64,000 bases of DNA, taken from assembly GCA_027627225.1 (NCBI GenBank), contig CM051029.1, positions 29,083,048 to 29,147,047 of the forward strand, written 5' to 3'. The DNA is from Congeria kusceri (Eukaryota > Mollusca > Bivalvia > Myida > Dreissenidae). Below the pieces are notes generated by a model, which ran no database searches, was not told the DNA's origin, and saw nothing but the letters and a program-made list of their open reading frames with translations. The position numbers and the translations under genes are program-made. Position 1 is the first letter of the stretch. Every line of letters begins with the position of its first letter. Positions 34,870-46,444 of the stretch are shown here, one piece after another.

Positions 34870-36265
34870 GTTTCAAGGTCATGCTATACTTTCGAATACT
34901 GTCCAACGCCAGACAAGTTTCTTACACTAATTTCAAAATATCTTGCGCAGTGACGTCCCTTTGTTTAACTTACATGATGGAGCATTACACGAATTAATAT
35001 AACAAAATAGGAAATACAATTTTATTTTGACAATGATTAATAAAACAATTATGCGAACCAAAATAAAAATTAATTTAACTGTAGTAGACAAACAAGGAAT
35101 ATACATAAAAGTGTACATTCAATCTTTACAATTATCGTAAATTGTTCCTAAGTAGTTATTTCTCTTTAAAATCAGTTTCTTATTGCAGTTTATCAGCTTT
35201 AGTTATAATAGTAATGGCAGCGAGGAAAACATATAGTTTAGAGTCAAATACTAAACTAAACTGCTTATGCTTACTTACTTACAATTAAGCGTTTAAAGTA
35301 AAATGCATGTAGCACTTACAGAGGGTAAATACAATCGGTAAATCTGAACAACTATATCATAAGGCAATTATAAATAGCAACTGTACACAACTAAATATAT
35401 TGTTTTATAATTATTGTTAAATTGTTTCAAATATAATGGTTAAAAACATTAACTGTGGTTTTCAGTTTAAGTAGATCGTCAACAAAACAATGATCAATCA
35501 AAACAAAAACACCAAAACCCTACAACTTAACAGCTAAAACATAACATTTTTTAAATATTAATGAGCTAAACAAAAATTTCGTTTAATTGAACATCGTTTT
35601 ATAATCTCTTTGATATTGACTCAAATAAAGAATAAATAGTAACCCATTTGCAGTAAATAATGTTACTACAATTAATTTGATAAAATCATACAAATAACAC
35701 TATATTTATATATCGGAAAATACATGAACGTAAGTTCTCTGTGCATATAAAGACACTTCAAAGAAATGGTGCAGCAAATAACAGCTGTTATTTTTTTCCC
35801 TTTCATTAAACAAAGCACATCATTTATCTGAATACAAGTGAAACCGGATATGTATAACTGTACACAATTCCCGAGTATATTAATCATACATTGACAATAT
35901 TGCCTTATTGCATAGGTCTCATTTAATGTGAAATATATATCTTATACTATTTTTTTATTTTGCCTATGTTTACAAGACGTGAACAAAATACATGCATTAT
36001 CAAACAGGGTGTTGAATACATAAACAATACTAAATAATTATATATTCAACAGATTCATTGCATAGATCCTTTGTGAAATAAAAATCTACAACTATTTTCT
36101 TTATTTAAACTGACTATGTTTTCAAGACATAAACAAAATACAAATAGTATCAAACAAAAGGTTGAAGACATAAACATGACTAAATACATATTCAACAGCA
36201 TAAATGTGAATTTCCAAAATATGTTTGATTTTTGAAAAATTGGTGTATTAGTTATAAGTGTGTGA
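34870..36265. other. AT-rich intergenic DNA
   Basis: No convincing gene. Two diverged direct copies of a segment around AAGACGTGAACAAAATACA (35973) and AAGACATAAACAAAATACAA (36124) suggest an old local duplication. Confidence 0.45.
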
Positions 36266-36269
36266 GGTT

Positions 36270-36450
36270 CGGCATGCCTTCTAACCGGTTTAAACAACCC
36301 ACCCCGTAATGCTTTGCATTGACCGTTTCAGTTTTACCCCATTTTTAATATTGCATATGTTTTGTGTTAGTGTTGTGTGGTGCGCATTGTACTGTGTTGT
36401 GTTGTATCAACAATAGGTAACGTGCCTTAAATAAAGGACCATAGCATCGG
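36270..36450 (-). repeat. Dispersed repeat (CCTTTATTTA family), inverted copy
   Basis: The complement reads TAAACTGAAACGGTCAATGC-like sequence, then GTTGTATAC-rich DNA and GGTCCTTTATTTAAGGCACG. This matches the intronic copies at 13.5 and 16.9 kb. Confidence 0.5.
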
Positions 36451-36775
36451 GGGATTCAGAGGGGGCGGAAGCGGCGTACGCCCCGTCTAAAATTGCCCAA
36501 AGATTAGATTGTTTGAATCTGCCAATATAATTTAACATGTGCATTTCGTTACCAATGACGTGTTCTTCAATTAATTAGTCCAATTATCAAATTCGTTTTC
36601 CAGTATTTTTATTAAATTGATCCAGTTTGACTATGTTGCATTGTTTCAATATATGTATCCTAAAATGTACGAGATCAACAGCAGTTTGTTGGCAGTTATT
36701 CAAGATGTTCGCCCCCTCTAATTCAAAATCCAGCCCCCTCTAACCCAAAATCCTGTTTCCGCATCTGCATAGGAT
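36440..36775. repeat. Possible short inverted-repeat element
   Basis: A left segment ATTCAGAGGGGGCGGAAGCG faces right segments GCCCCCTCTAATTCAAAATC and GCCCCCTCTAACCCAAAATC. The interior is AT-rich and non-coding. The symmetry is imperfect. Confidence 0.35.
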
Positions 36776-37410
36776 TAGGTTTTCTCTCCTGCTGACTAGT
36801 ATGGAGTTTTATATTTGTCTATTGAAATTATTATTTAATTATAAAAATTTCTATAACTGACTTTTCCTGTTTTATAATACATTTATTGTTTACATTTCAA
36901 GCATTGCAAAAGCACATTGATTGCACAAAGTTAAAATGTTTTTTTTAAGAAAAAAATGTTACATGATAGACATACCCTAGTAATAGTTAACACAAAAATG
37001 GCATAATAAATATTTATATTGTTTTATGTATTATGTTTTGCAACCAATACAGCATAACAGACTAAAGCTTTCGATACATTCCACAAATTCCTGGTTGAAA
37101 ATTACATTTCTAGAGAAATGTTTTTTTCCAACCTGAAACTGTGAAACTGCTCCTTTCAATTAAAACAATTTCTAGACTAACTAATGCTGAATCTCAGTAT
37201 CAAAATGTTCTTAAAGCAAAAGTTTATTAAATGTGTCTCGCTGAAGTTTATTAATAATTCTACGCATAGTGTTTTGTACCTGATAATGACTGTTGCGTCA
37301 TCTCAAGAAGATATAATTCTTATGTAAACATGTTCAATTCACCTGTTAGCATTGCTATAATGCGTAACGCCGTAAGCATAGATTAATAAGTAAACATTCT
37401 GTAAAACCAC
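36776..37410. other. AT-rich intergenic DNA
   Basis: Nothing recognised. Confidence 0.5.
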
Positions 37411-37421
37411 TGCGCAATGGA

Positions 37422-38568
37422 CTATCTTGCGAATAACTTAGCAAACAGAGCATCAAACTCTACAAAAGTACTTATTGAGCAATTAATAGCCATCATTCCA
37501 AAGAATGACCATCTAAAATATACACAGACAAATATACCACAAACAGATAAATCCGATATGCAAAACCAAAATACTAGACATACTAAACCAAACATCGTCG
37601 TGTTCCTTTCCATTTCGTTATTTTGGATTTTCAGAAAGACCGTTTAAAGGTTTACTACAAATGTTACCGTTGCTACACACGGAGACATCGTAACTATCGA
37701 CTGCGGGTTTCTGTTGATGTAAGTTTTTTAAATACGTTTCTTTCTCTTCCCACCGTCTTAGCAACCAGTTTGAAATGCCGTCATCAGACCTATAGTCAAT
37801 TTGCTCCAGATTATAACACCGAACGTTGAACACGATTTCCTGGGGCAGCTGTCCAGCCAAGAGCTGGTTTTCGTCTTGGCATACGTTCAATGGATAGGAC
37901 ACGGTGACGTCAACGATTTGCTCCAAGTCATTATAACGTCTCATTTCTTTGACAAGGGAGACAAATCCGGTAGTCCTCGGATGGAGAACAAGATAGTATT
38001 CCGGCAGATCATTCTTTTTGGCGAATAATTCACTTGTTGTTGAACTCTCCGGATGCAAATCCGTGCCTCCTGGGAACAACAATACTTGGGGACTGATTTT
38101 GACTTTTTGAACAGGAGATGAAAATGAATCGATTTTGCTTTGGTCTGATTCCCATTTTCGATGGAGAAACAGAAAGTGCGCGGCCTGCATGGCCCATCCG
38201 GCACCCGGTGCGTGCCTAAGCATGTTTTTCAGAAATCTTTAAGTGCATGAGAGAACCGTAGCTACATTGAACCGAGGAATAGAACAGCCAGTCTAACCTA
38301 GTACGGGGATTTAGCACTGTAATTGAGGTGTCATCGCTTCGGAAACTACGAACGTCGCCCGTGATGCGTATTTTGATGCCATACAACGTTTCGAACGTCG
38401 CCGCCGCTAACGCGAACCACGTGCAGATTATAGAATCCACGATAAACTGCGCTGAAGAAAGTTTGAACACAAAACGGCGATGAAAAGCGATGAGAATACG
38501 TTGAACCTGAAGAACGCGGACAGCAAGAGTATCGCAGCTAGCGCCACGCCGCGGCACCTTTGCTTCAT
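37422..38568 (-). pseudogene. LCLAT1: Intronless lysocardiolipin acyltransferase-like retropseudogene
   Basis: On the minus strand an ATG at 38568 opens MKQRCRGVALAAILLLSAFF, a membrane-helix start. A frameshift leads to FIVDSIICTWFALAAATFE and YGIKIRITGD. The acyltransferase motif I reads NPRTRLDW where the family has NHxxxxD, so the catalytic His is lost. A second shift near 38220 leads to GAGWAMQAAHFLFLHRKW and LLFPGGTDLHP, where FPEGT is expected. YYLVLHPRTTGF and WLLRRWEEKETYL follow. A third shift near 37618 leads to the C-terminal membrane region (FGLVCLVFWFCISDL) ending at 37422. There are no introns over 1.1 kb, which points to a retrocopy; the parent is an AGPAT-family enzyme that remodels cardiolipin and related lipids. 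No poly(A) remnant is visible. Confidence 0.8.
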
Positions 38569-38649
38569 GGCATGTAAGTCCTGAGACACCATGTTAAGCT
38601 ATCATGAACGCGTCAGGCCGGACAGTTGCTTGGAGCGGCGGTCCTCTGA

Positions 38650-39610
38650 AAAAAGAGAGACTGTTAATAGGCGTGAAACACTTCTTTTTACCTGTCTTAT
38701 CATACTAATTAACATTGCTTACATTCATTAGTTAATCAAAATCAATTTGAATCCGTGTAAAAGGCCGAAAAATGAAGGTACGCATAAATGCATTTTTTTT
38801 AAGCTACCGGATGTCTGAGGGCAATCGTGTCATCAGCCATGCGACTATTTCCGCAGGTATGTTATACTTGTTACTTTGCATTAATTAATTTAAACCTGAT
38901 CTATATGACCATGCACGAATGTTCATGTGTAGTAAAATCCGATTCACGCAACAAACATGTTCTACTGCATTGTTGCTGTGATGAAGTGAAAGCTTAAATA
39001 AATATAGTAAGGGTGTATTTGTAAATATACGCTTAAAATATTTCCTTAAAAGGCCTTTTTTAAAGAGATTTATGTTTATACGGCAGAATCATATTCGTGT
39101 CGATTATTAACGAAATATTACCAATGTATGCGATACATTAAACGTGTATCAATCGGAAATTTTTCCGAGTGTGACCTATTTGAATCGGCATTTCTCGAAA
39201 TAACTTAATTATCAAGCGAAAAGATAATAAAACATTTAAAGTCAGGAAGGTGCATGTATAACCACGAGATATATTTATTACCAATTAAAGTACGAATATT
39301 AAACTGCATGGACATGTTTTATTTATTTTCTGAAAACGATTTTAAAGGGAGCTATCGACGAATTTGTTTATATGGTTAGTTTAATGGCGCCAATACAACA
39401 ACACACACATTCAATCGGGAAAACTGTTAACAATTATATTCATTATTAAGTCATACAGTAGCAAAAAAGAAAATAATAGAAACGAAAATAAATAAACTAA
39501 AAATGCAAATCAATAATTAGTAGTGCAAATATCATACAATGAAAACAAATTGTGATAGAAAAAACACATTCTAGTAAGAAACCCAAATCATATACATGTA
39601 ATGTTATAAA
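38650..39610. other. AT-rich intergenic DNA
   Basis: Nothing recognised apart from simple AT-rich sequence. Confidence 0.5.
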
Positions 39611-39616
39611 ATCCCA

Positions 39617-40125
39617 TTAAAGGGACCTGTTCACAGACTGACGAATTTACAAATTGTTTTTCAACATTTTGTCTCCGATTCCAAAAATAAAAGAAAAGTG
39701 TATACCATGGAATAAAAATATAACTACGGACCTAGAAGTATGCTGTAAACACCGTTTCGTTTATGAGTAATCATCAGTTGAAATTGATAATATTATAAAG
39801 CGTTTGTAACGCTAAGCGATGAAATAATTTGGAGTGTTTCTGTTGTTTTCGTTGAAATATTTGACAGCACGTGGAACACAATACATACATAATGCAGAAT
39901 TATATTCATAAGTCGGAATGGCCGAGTGGGTAAGGCAATTGCCTTTTAATCCGGAGGTGCCGGGTTCGAACCCCAGCGGGACCATTTCTTCTTTTCTTTT
40001 TTTTTCCTAAATACTTTTTTGTTATTATACTTAAGCTTTTAAGTTCCGATGCTCAAATTTGTCAAGTTAAGACATTTATTGGCATACTTAAAAAAATTCG
40101 AAAATCTGTGAACAAGTACCTTTAA
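39617..40125 (+). mobile_element. tRNA-containing element with inverted ends, copy C
   Basis: The termini are TTAAAGGGACCTGTTCACAG and, from the right, TTAAAGGTACTTGTTCACAG. In the middle (39911-39984) is a Leu/Ser-type tRNA-like sequence with A box TGGCCGAGTGG (39919-39929) and B box GGTTCGAACCC (39963-39973). The acceptor arm does not pair well, so this is a SINE promoter and not a working tRNA. It has the same layout as copies A and B but a different tRNA part. Confidence 0.75.
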
Positions 40126-40384
40126 GGCAGTTGTCGAAATAACTGTATTCATTTTAAGTGTAAAGTATGTGATTCTATCTCGTATAATTATTCAGAAGTG
40201 ATGTACCGTGCACCAATGTACCAAAACTGTTGCAGCGTCTGAACATTTTTATAGCAGATACAACGGTGTTACGTACAACCATCGGTATGTAAATGACTCG
40301 AGGCATTATTTTTTTGTATTTAAACTGAATCACATTTCATATTAAATTAAATCAACAGTCCAGAAATATGTTAATAAACATAAA

Positions 40385-42170
40385 ACGTTGTAGAAAGAGT
40401 TTCTAATGGGCATCTTACCGATTAAAATACAAAAAAACGGATTGAAATCGGTAAAATAATAACATTTTGGTAACATTTTATCTTTAACATGTAGTTATCT
40501 GTATGTGATAGCTGGTGATGCCTCTGGAGTAAATCGGCATTTACATTAGTGTATATTCCGTTCGTACCGAGCCAGGCGCGTAGCTGGGCCTAAATCTCAA
40601 TGACGCACTCGCGTAGGGGGGTCAGGGGGTATCTTCTGCCAATTTTTTTTTGGAGCTATATGCTCTCAGCTGCATTTTAACGTGATTTCTCGTTGTTCTC
40701 GTTGGAATGTTTACCAATGTTTGGACTAATTCATCAACGGAAATTGTGTTTCTTTTTCCATTTTGATTGTGTTTTTTTTTTACATATAGAACATTTTCAA
40801 ACGATGTATGCAAGCATGATTTTATTATCAGTCACTTAACGTTAGAAGCCTCGTTAAAATGTATATTGTTTTATACTCGAAATGAGTTGGACGTTACATA
40901 TAGTAAGAAGTGGTGATACACAACATTTATATGGATCAGTCTTTCAGATGTTTTTATATAAATAATCATAGACATGTTAACCCCCATCGGTAAATGACTG
41001 TATGGTCGCGGTGATTTCGCAGTCGCTGTGCAACCGCCATGGGTCGTCAAAACACCCCAATAAAGCAGTGTGTTCGCCAATGATCGCCGTGTGGACTCAG
41101 TATAAACCCAATAAAAATGCAAAAGACGTGATATGGGCGTACGGGTGATGCCGTGTACACTCGCACAACACAGACAGAAGGACCCCGGTGTGACGGATGA
41201 CCGAAATGTTGATTGTTTAAAGAAAAAAAGTATTTTCGTTCTTAATGCGACTATCGACTAACTGATCAAATAAATTTTGCACTTTTAATACCCAGAGACT
41301 ACGAAATACACCACTACTATGCATTTTTGAATCGTTTGGTTGTCATATTGTCTCCCATGAATTAAAAGATTACAACGATCAGATTGCAAAAATCATAACA
41401 ATACGAAAATGGATCTTGACGTATGTTGATCTAATACAGAACTATAACATTTCTTGAAAACAATATTGTTAACGATCTCCGTGTATTCTTTGATTGTTTT
41501 TTTCGCTGTCACTAAAATAGTTTTACGCACGTGCGTAAGTGCGTAAGCCCAGCTACGCGCCTGTACCAAGCGTTTGCAAACATAGACATCACAAAGTCCA
41601 TTTCGTAAATAAGAAACAGTTTTCAGTCGAATAAACGCCATTAACGCATTATTGCAGTAATAATTACAACATTTTGCACATTCACGTAAACGCTGCATTC
41701 TGATTGGATAATCCGCCCACGTGACCTGTCCTTTATACCCCGAGGAACCGGATAGGTATGCAAATTACCTTGTTATTATTAATGACCGTACTATTTTTTC
41801 ATTGACGTCATTGATTTGCACGAACATTCACGATGATTTATTTAATTCGCTTTTTTTGAAATGAAGTCATTGTTTTGCGCGTACCTTTACATGCTTCCTT
41901 TCATTCGCTATTTGTGAAATGACGTCATTGTTTTGCGCGAACATTTATGATGTATACACTATCGTTTTTAAACAAAATGACTGATTTATCGGTTGCCGGT
42001 GTTGCAGACGATGAATTTGTTAACGCATATTGAGATATTTTAATTGTTTTTACCAGAAAGTCCCCTCTTAAGTGATCAACAGCGATTTGAAATGTCTGAC
42101 GCGATATTAGAAATGCCGTTCGACGAAAATGAAACGAAAATACAACGGGGATTGATACGCCGGAGGGTAC
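40385..42170 (+). repeat. Dispersed repeat family R, interrupted copy
   Basis: Matches 14135-14425 on its left side and the complement of 52395-52845 on its right side (41630-42150). It is split by a nested insertion at 40573-41563. The right part holds several TGACGTCA-like sites and a short open frame beginning MSDAILEMPFDENE near 42092, of unknown meaning. Confidence 0.7.
40573..41563. mobile_element. Nested 991-bp hAT-like non-autonomous insertion
   Basis: Both ends are the perfect 17-bp inverted repeat CAGGCGCGTAGCTGGGC. Flanking 8-bp direct repeats are TACCGAGC (40565-40572) and TACCAAGC (41564-41571), one mismatch. The uninterrupted homologue at 14.3 kb reads GTTCGTACCAAGCG, confirming the empty site. 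An 8-bp target duplication and CAGGnGCGTAG-type ends are features of the hAT superfamily. No transposase frame is present inside. Confidence 0.85.
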
Positions 42171-42528
42171 ACGTCAGTTGCGGCTCTTAGAAAGTTAAAA
42201 GTTAAGTTAATACTCATCTTTTGTTGTAATGATAAGAATTGGATAGTATTTTTCTGCGATACATCGGTGTATGGACTGTCGGGTAAATTATGCGATAAAA
42301 TAATATTCATTTAATGCCAATTTAATATGTATTTAATAATAATCTATTGACTGCGACTTATATTGCCGATGTCTCCTTTATGCTACTGAGAATATACTAG
42401 TAGGTCAAGTTGTTGAGGACTTTACATGGTTAGACATAGATATAAATCCAGTACAGTTGGGACAGGGGTGCAGAAGCCGTACAGTCTATTTTAGTGGTAT
42501 ATACATTGTAAACGTAAAAAGAAAAGAT

Positions 42529-42866
42529 GCACGCGAAAATGCATTAAATTTGCAGACAACTTCAAATAAATGCAACGAAAATGCATCAAATTTGCAGACA
42601 TCCCTCAATAACGACAGCTAAAATGCATTATATTTGCGGACAACCCTAAATAACGACAAAGAAAGTGCATTAAATTTAAGGACAACCCTAAAATACGACA
42701 GCGAAAATGCATAAAATTTGAAGACACCCCAAGTAACGGCAGCGAAAATGCATTACATTTGAAGAAAACCCCAAGTAACGACAGCGTAAATGCATTAACT
42801 TTTAAGACAACCCCAAGTAACGGCAGCGAAAATGCATTAAATTTTAAGACAACCCTAAGTAACGAC
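42529..42866. repeat. About 42-bp minisatellite, eight units
   Basis: The unit contains CAGCGAAAATGCATTAAATTT followed by GAAGACAACCCCAAGTAACGA, shown here in two parts. Units vary by substitutions and 1-bp indels. Non-coding. Confidence 0.85.
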
Positions 42867-42869
42867 CAG

Positions 42870-44780
42870 AGTAAAATTTCGGATACATTCTGCGTATGTA
42901 TAGTAACGGCTCAAAAATGAGCCAGATAGGTCAGGTACAGTAACAAAACGTCTTGTTCACTTTGATGAAGTGAAGCATGCGAGCTGCATGCGATTTGAAA
43001 AGCAATTGAGCAATAATGTAATGAATGCACAAGAGCAGTGCTCTAGGTGAATTAACTATGAAAGTGAATACTCATTTAAAATTGGAGAAATACTCAAAAT
43101 AAAAACTAAAATTGGGTGTACCAGTATTCATTAAAAGTTTTGACAGAAATTTTGATTTGTTTTGAAACATCACATATTTCATTTGAAAATAACTTTCTCG
43201 CTTTAAATTCATGCACATATAGTACATATAAATTCAATAACAATTGTTCATTCAATATTTATAAACCTTAAAAACATTAAAATAGACATTGTTATTTGTA
43301 GTTTTGCATATTTGGGGGTAAATACCCCTTTAGTTTTGAATTTAAGGAGTACCAGCCCCCTTGAACAATGTTTGTAATCAAGAGCCCTAAGAGGCTCTAG
43401 TAAGATGGAAGTGACACTTCCATTCAAAACAATCATGCCATTACGAAATTAACGCACTTTAAAGCGATTATGACTAAGAATATAAAGCCATACCCATATA
43501 AATCTAATATTACTTTGAATTGGAAAACACAATTTGTATTAATTTTATTGGCAACGTGTAAATAAACGTGTTTAGTAGGGTCCCCTTTTTATTGTTCGAT
43601 TGTAGAATTAAATTCAATTAGTATATGTATTTTCTTTATATACACAAGTATACTACATTTACTGGTATACATGTATATTTATTCTGATTTATTGTTCAAT
43701 ATTTTGAAGGGTAGAGTCTCTTTAACATTGATGATAAGAAAACCTTTATGCAAGTACAACGAATATACTTATTATGTTCTCGAGAACACAGAGGTATCCG
43801 TTACGAGCAATTCCAAACGAATCAATCAGTACCAATTAACTCGTTACGTGCATGTGCTGATCTTACGAATAGCGCATGCATATTTGCATGAATGGGACAT
43901 GCATATTTGTCTACTCCTCACTAAACTCCACACGGGAGGCTTGATTGGTTCAGAGCATAGCTCATCAAATACCTGCCTATACCACCTTCCACGTGACCAT
44001 AGTTAGATCACGTGGTGTACATTAACATAGTGGACACGCAAAAGAACAAAACATGGGCACCGTACAATCATTGCTTTGTTATGTTAACTTTTTGTAGTTG
44101 TCTCTTTTCGTTCTTATTTTTTAACTCTCAGTAAACATCTCTGGACCAATAAAGCAATATGTCTGAAGTACGTTTATAAATCAATCGTTAAATATATTGA
44201 ATGATTTCTTATGTGGTCGTAGCGTTTCATTCCCGGAAATGGGGAGTAACCGCTGTGAGCGGTATGGCATATGCTACTCTCGAGAATAAGTCGCGCAAAT
44301 TTACCAACGCATCACATTGAGTGATCTACCCTGCTTCGCTGCATTAAACAACAGGGGAGGTCACTGTGAGAAGTTTGCTTCGGCTGATAAGACTAATCAA
44401 CAAGACAGAGGTACTTTGGTTTGTTTGCTGTAACTGGATTCCAGGATATGTTGCACATTACTACAGGCAGATGGCATATTTAAACAAATCATCCACACCC
44501 AGTTAAAACTGACGATACGCTAAGGGATTTATAACCACGCCCACATACAGTGGGGTCACCTTTTGTGTTCCGCAAATATGCGATTAATTGCGATTGCGAT
44601 TAAACCGTATTAATCCGTTTAAATCCGATGGTTTGAGATTGTTAGCGATTGTTAGAGATTGTTTGCGATTCTGTAGTATTGCGCATGCGTAAAAGCGTCG
44701 AAAAGGCGGAGTTTTCCAGGTGTTGAAAAAGGCGTGGTTTTTAGATAACCGGAAGTTATTTTTGTTGTCTAAAAGCCACT
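42870..44780. other. Intergenic DNA, no gene recognised
   Basis: A 111-codon frame at 43671-44006 has no recognisable domain. A short hairpin AGAGCCCTAAGAGGCTCT lies at about 43381-43398. The stretch at 44220-44400 is less AT-rich but unidentified. Confidence 0.45.
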
Positions 44781-44789
44781 GACTATTAA

Positions 44790-45140
44790 TTCAAGATGCC
44801 GTATTAGACTTCAAAAATTATTGAGACTGCCATAAAGAAGTTACATAATGCAGGCTATAACTCACTTGCAATAGCAAAAAACTGAGGATACATAATTCCT
44901 ATAACATCACTGACGGTGGAGTAAGAAACATTCTGTCAAAGGTATACAAACATCGCCAACGGCCTCTATGAAAAGTGATAGAAGTGAAAAGAGAACATTT
45001 CGACTTTGTTGACTTTTTGTATAGGCAAGACAATAAATTGTCAGCGTCAGCAGTGCAGGAATAGATCACGTATGTGTTTGGTGTCAATCTGTCTAAAACA
45101 ACCGTCAAGAAGATGAGGAACGAGAAATGTCTTTGAAAAA
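44790..45140 (+). pseudogene. Decayed transposase-like DNA-binding region
   Basis: Read through stops and one shift, the plus strand gives ETAIKKLHNAGYNSLAIAK, then GGVRNILSKVYKHRQRPL, then EHFDFVDFLYRQDNKLSASA and FGVNLSKTTVKKMR. Two helix-turn-helix-like segments in this order resemble the N-terminus of Tc1/mariner-type transposases. No catalytic DDE region follows, and at least three stops interrupt it. Confidence 0.4.
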
Positions 45141-45144
45141 AAGA

Positions 45145-46280
45145 CAATCGGCGTTGACATTAATAATGAGATATCATTTTACCCTAAACATAATACAAGA
45201 GGGCCAAGATGATCGGTTACGTGGCTTCTCGGACCCCAAATTTTTCGGTCCCCACATAGACAAGGCGACTTCTCGGACCCCAGAATGTTTGAGCATCATA
45301 TGAAAACTTCTTATATCCCAAAATTAATGTGTGATTAATTCAATAATTATTAATATTAGTACCGTGAATAAACCGATCATACCGCCCCATGTTTTCACCA
45401 GTGATACATGAATAACCTAAATAATTTAAGTTAACATCATTATTATATAAATTTGTCCGCCAAATTTAACAAATTAACAATGTACGAAAATAATTGCGGG
45501 AATGAATGAAAATTATTCTGTATCAGACGCATATAGTTACACTTCAGTAATATACCCTACCTTCATCTTGGAAGTTATCTATGCATAATACATACACATT
45601 TCGAAGTCAGTTAATCATTTATACTGTGTATCCTTATGAAAGCAATCTTCAGGGAACATTCAGCGCATTTGAAAAGATGATGACTTCCATTTTTGATAAC
45701 TCAAACATTAAATATCATTACACTATGGCGATTTAAAATTATATTCGGTAGGAATATGATGTATCAATGGTTTCTGTGTATAATTGCTATTGCAAATAAT
45801 GTATTAAATCTACGAAAATGAAGTAAAAGTAACATGAATAACATTTCGATGTATTCCTTTATTTATTTCACCACATTTTATTTATTGAAAGATATCTTTG
45901 TATAGGTTGATTAACATCTACTGGAGAAGTTGATAGAAATGTGCAATTCTATTTAATTCTTAATAGAACGCAACCGCCATTCAATTTCAAATTAACTTGC
46001 ACAGCAAGTTTGTAAACATGAATTCCCCATTTATTGAAATATTCGCTCTTATGATTCTCTGGACGCTAATTGAAGCATGTATGTTATAACAGCTATACAC
46101 CCGCAACTAAACGCGCGCTTATTTTAGAATGATCGTGGGTGTGTTGAACTCGCTAGAATCAATTGTTATTTATAGAGCGTGCTGCTAGGCTAAACAAAAC
46201 AGTGGATTAATTCCTGAAATCCCCATTCCACAGCTAAATTAGAATATAAGACGTTAATAACGTGGACACTTCCAGCAGTG
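45145..46280. other. AT-rich intergenic DNA
   Basis: A small internal direct repeat, TTCTCGGACCCCA, occurs at about 45226 and 45273. Nothing else recognised. Confidence 0.45.
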
Positions 46281-46284
46281 ACTT

Positions 46285-46443
46285 GCTTATGTATGTAGGT
46301 ATGTATGTATGTATGTATGTATGTATGTATGTACGTACGTACGTACGTACGTACGTACGTACGTACGTACGTTCGTATGTATGTATGTATGTATTTATGT
46401 ATTTGTACATGTGTGTACATGTGTGCGTATGTATATATATGTA
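46285..46443. repeat. TATG / TACG tetranucleotide microsatellite
   Basis: A TATG run, then a TACG run, then TATG again, grading into GTACATGTGTG. It makes artificial Tyr/Val/Cys-rich and Thr/His-rich frames on both strands. Confidence 0.95.
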
Positions 46444-46444
46444 T

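Noticed and set aside
39911..39984. Functional tRNA gene
   Set aside because: The A and B boxes are good, but the acceptor arm does not pair properly and the sequence lies inside an inverted-end element, so it is a SINE-like promoter.
43671..44006. 111-codon frame as a gene
   Set aside because: No recognisable domain, no hydrophobic or compositional signature and no splice or poly(A) context.
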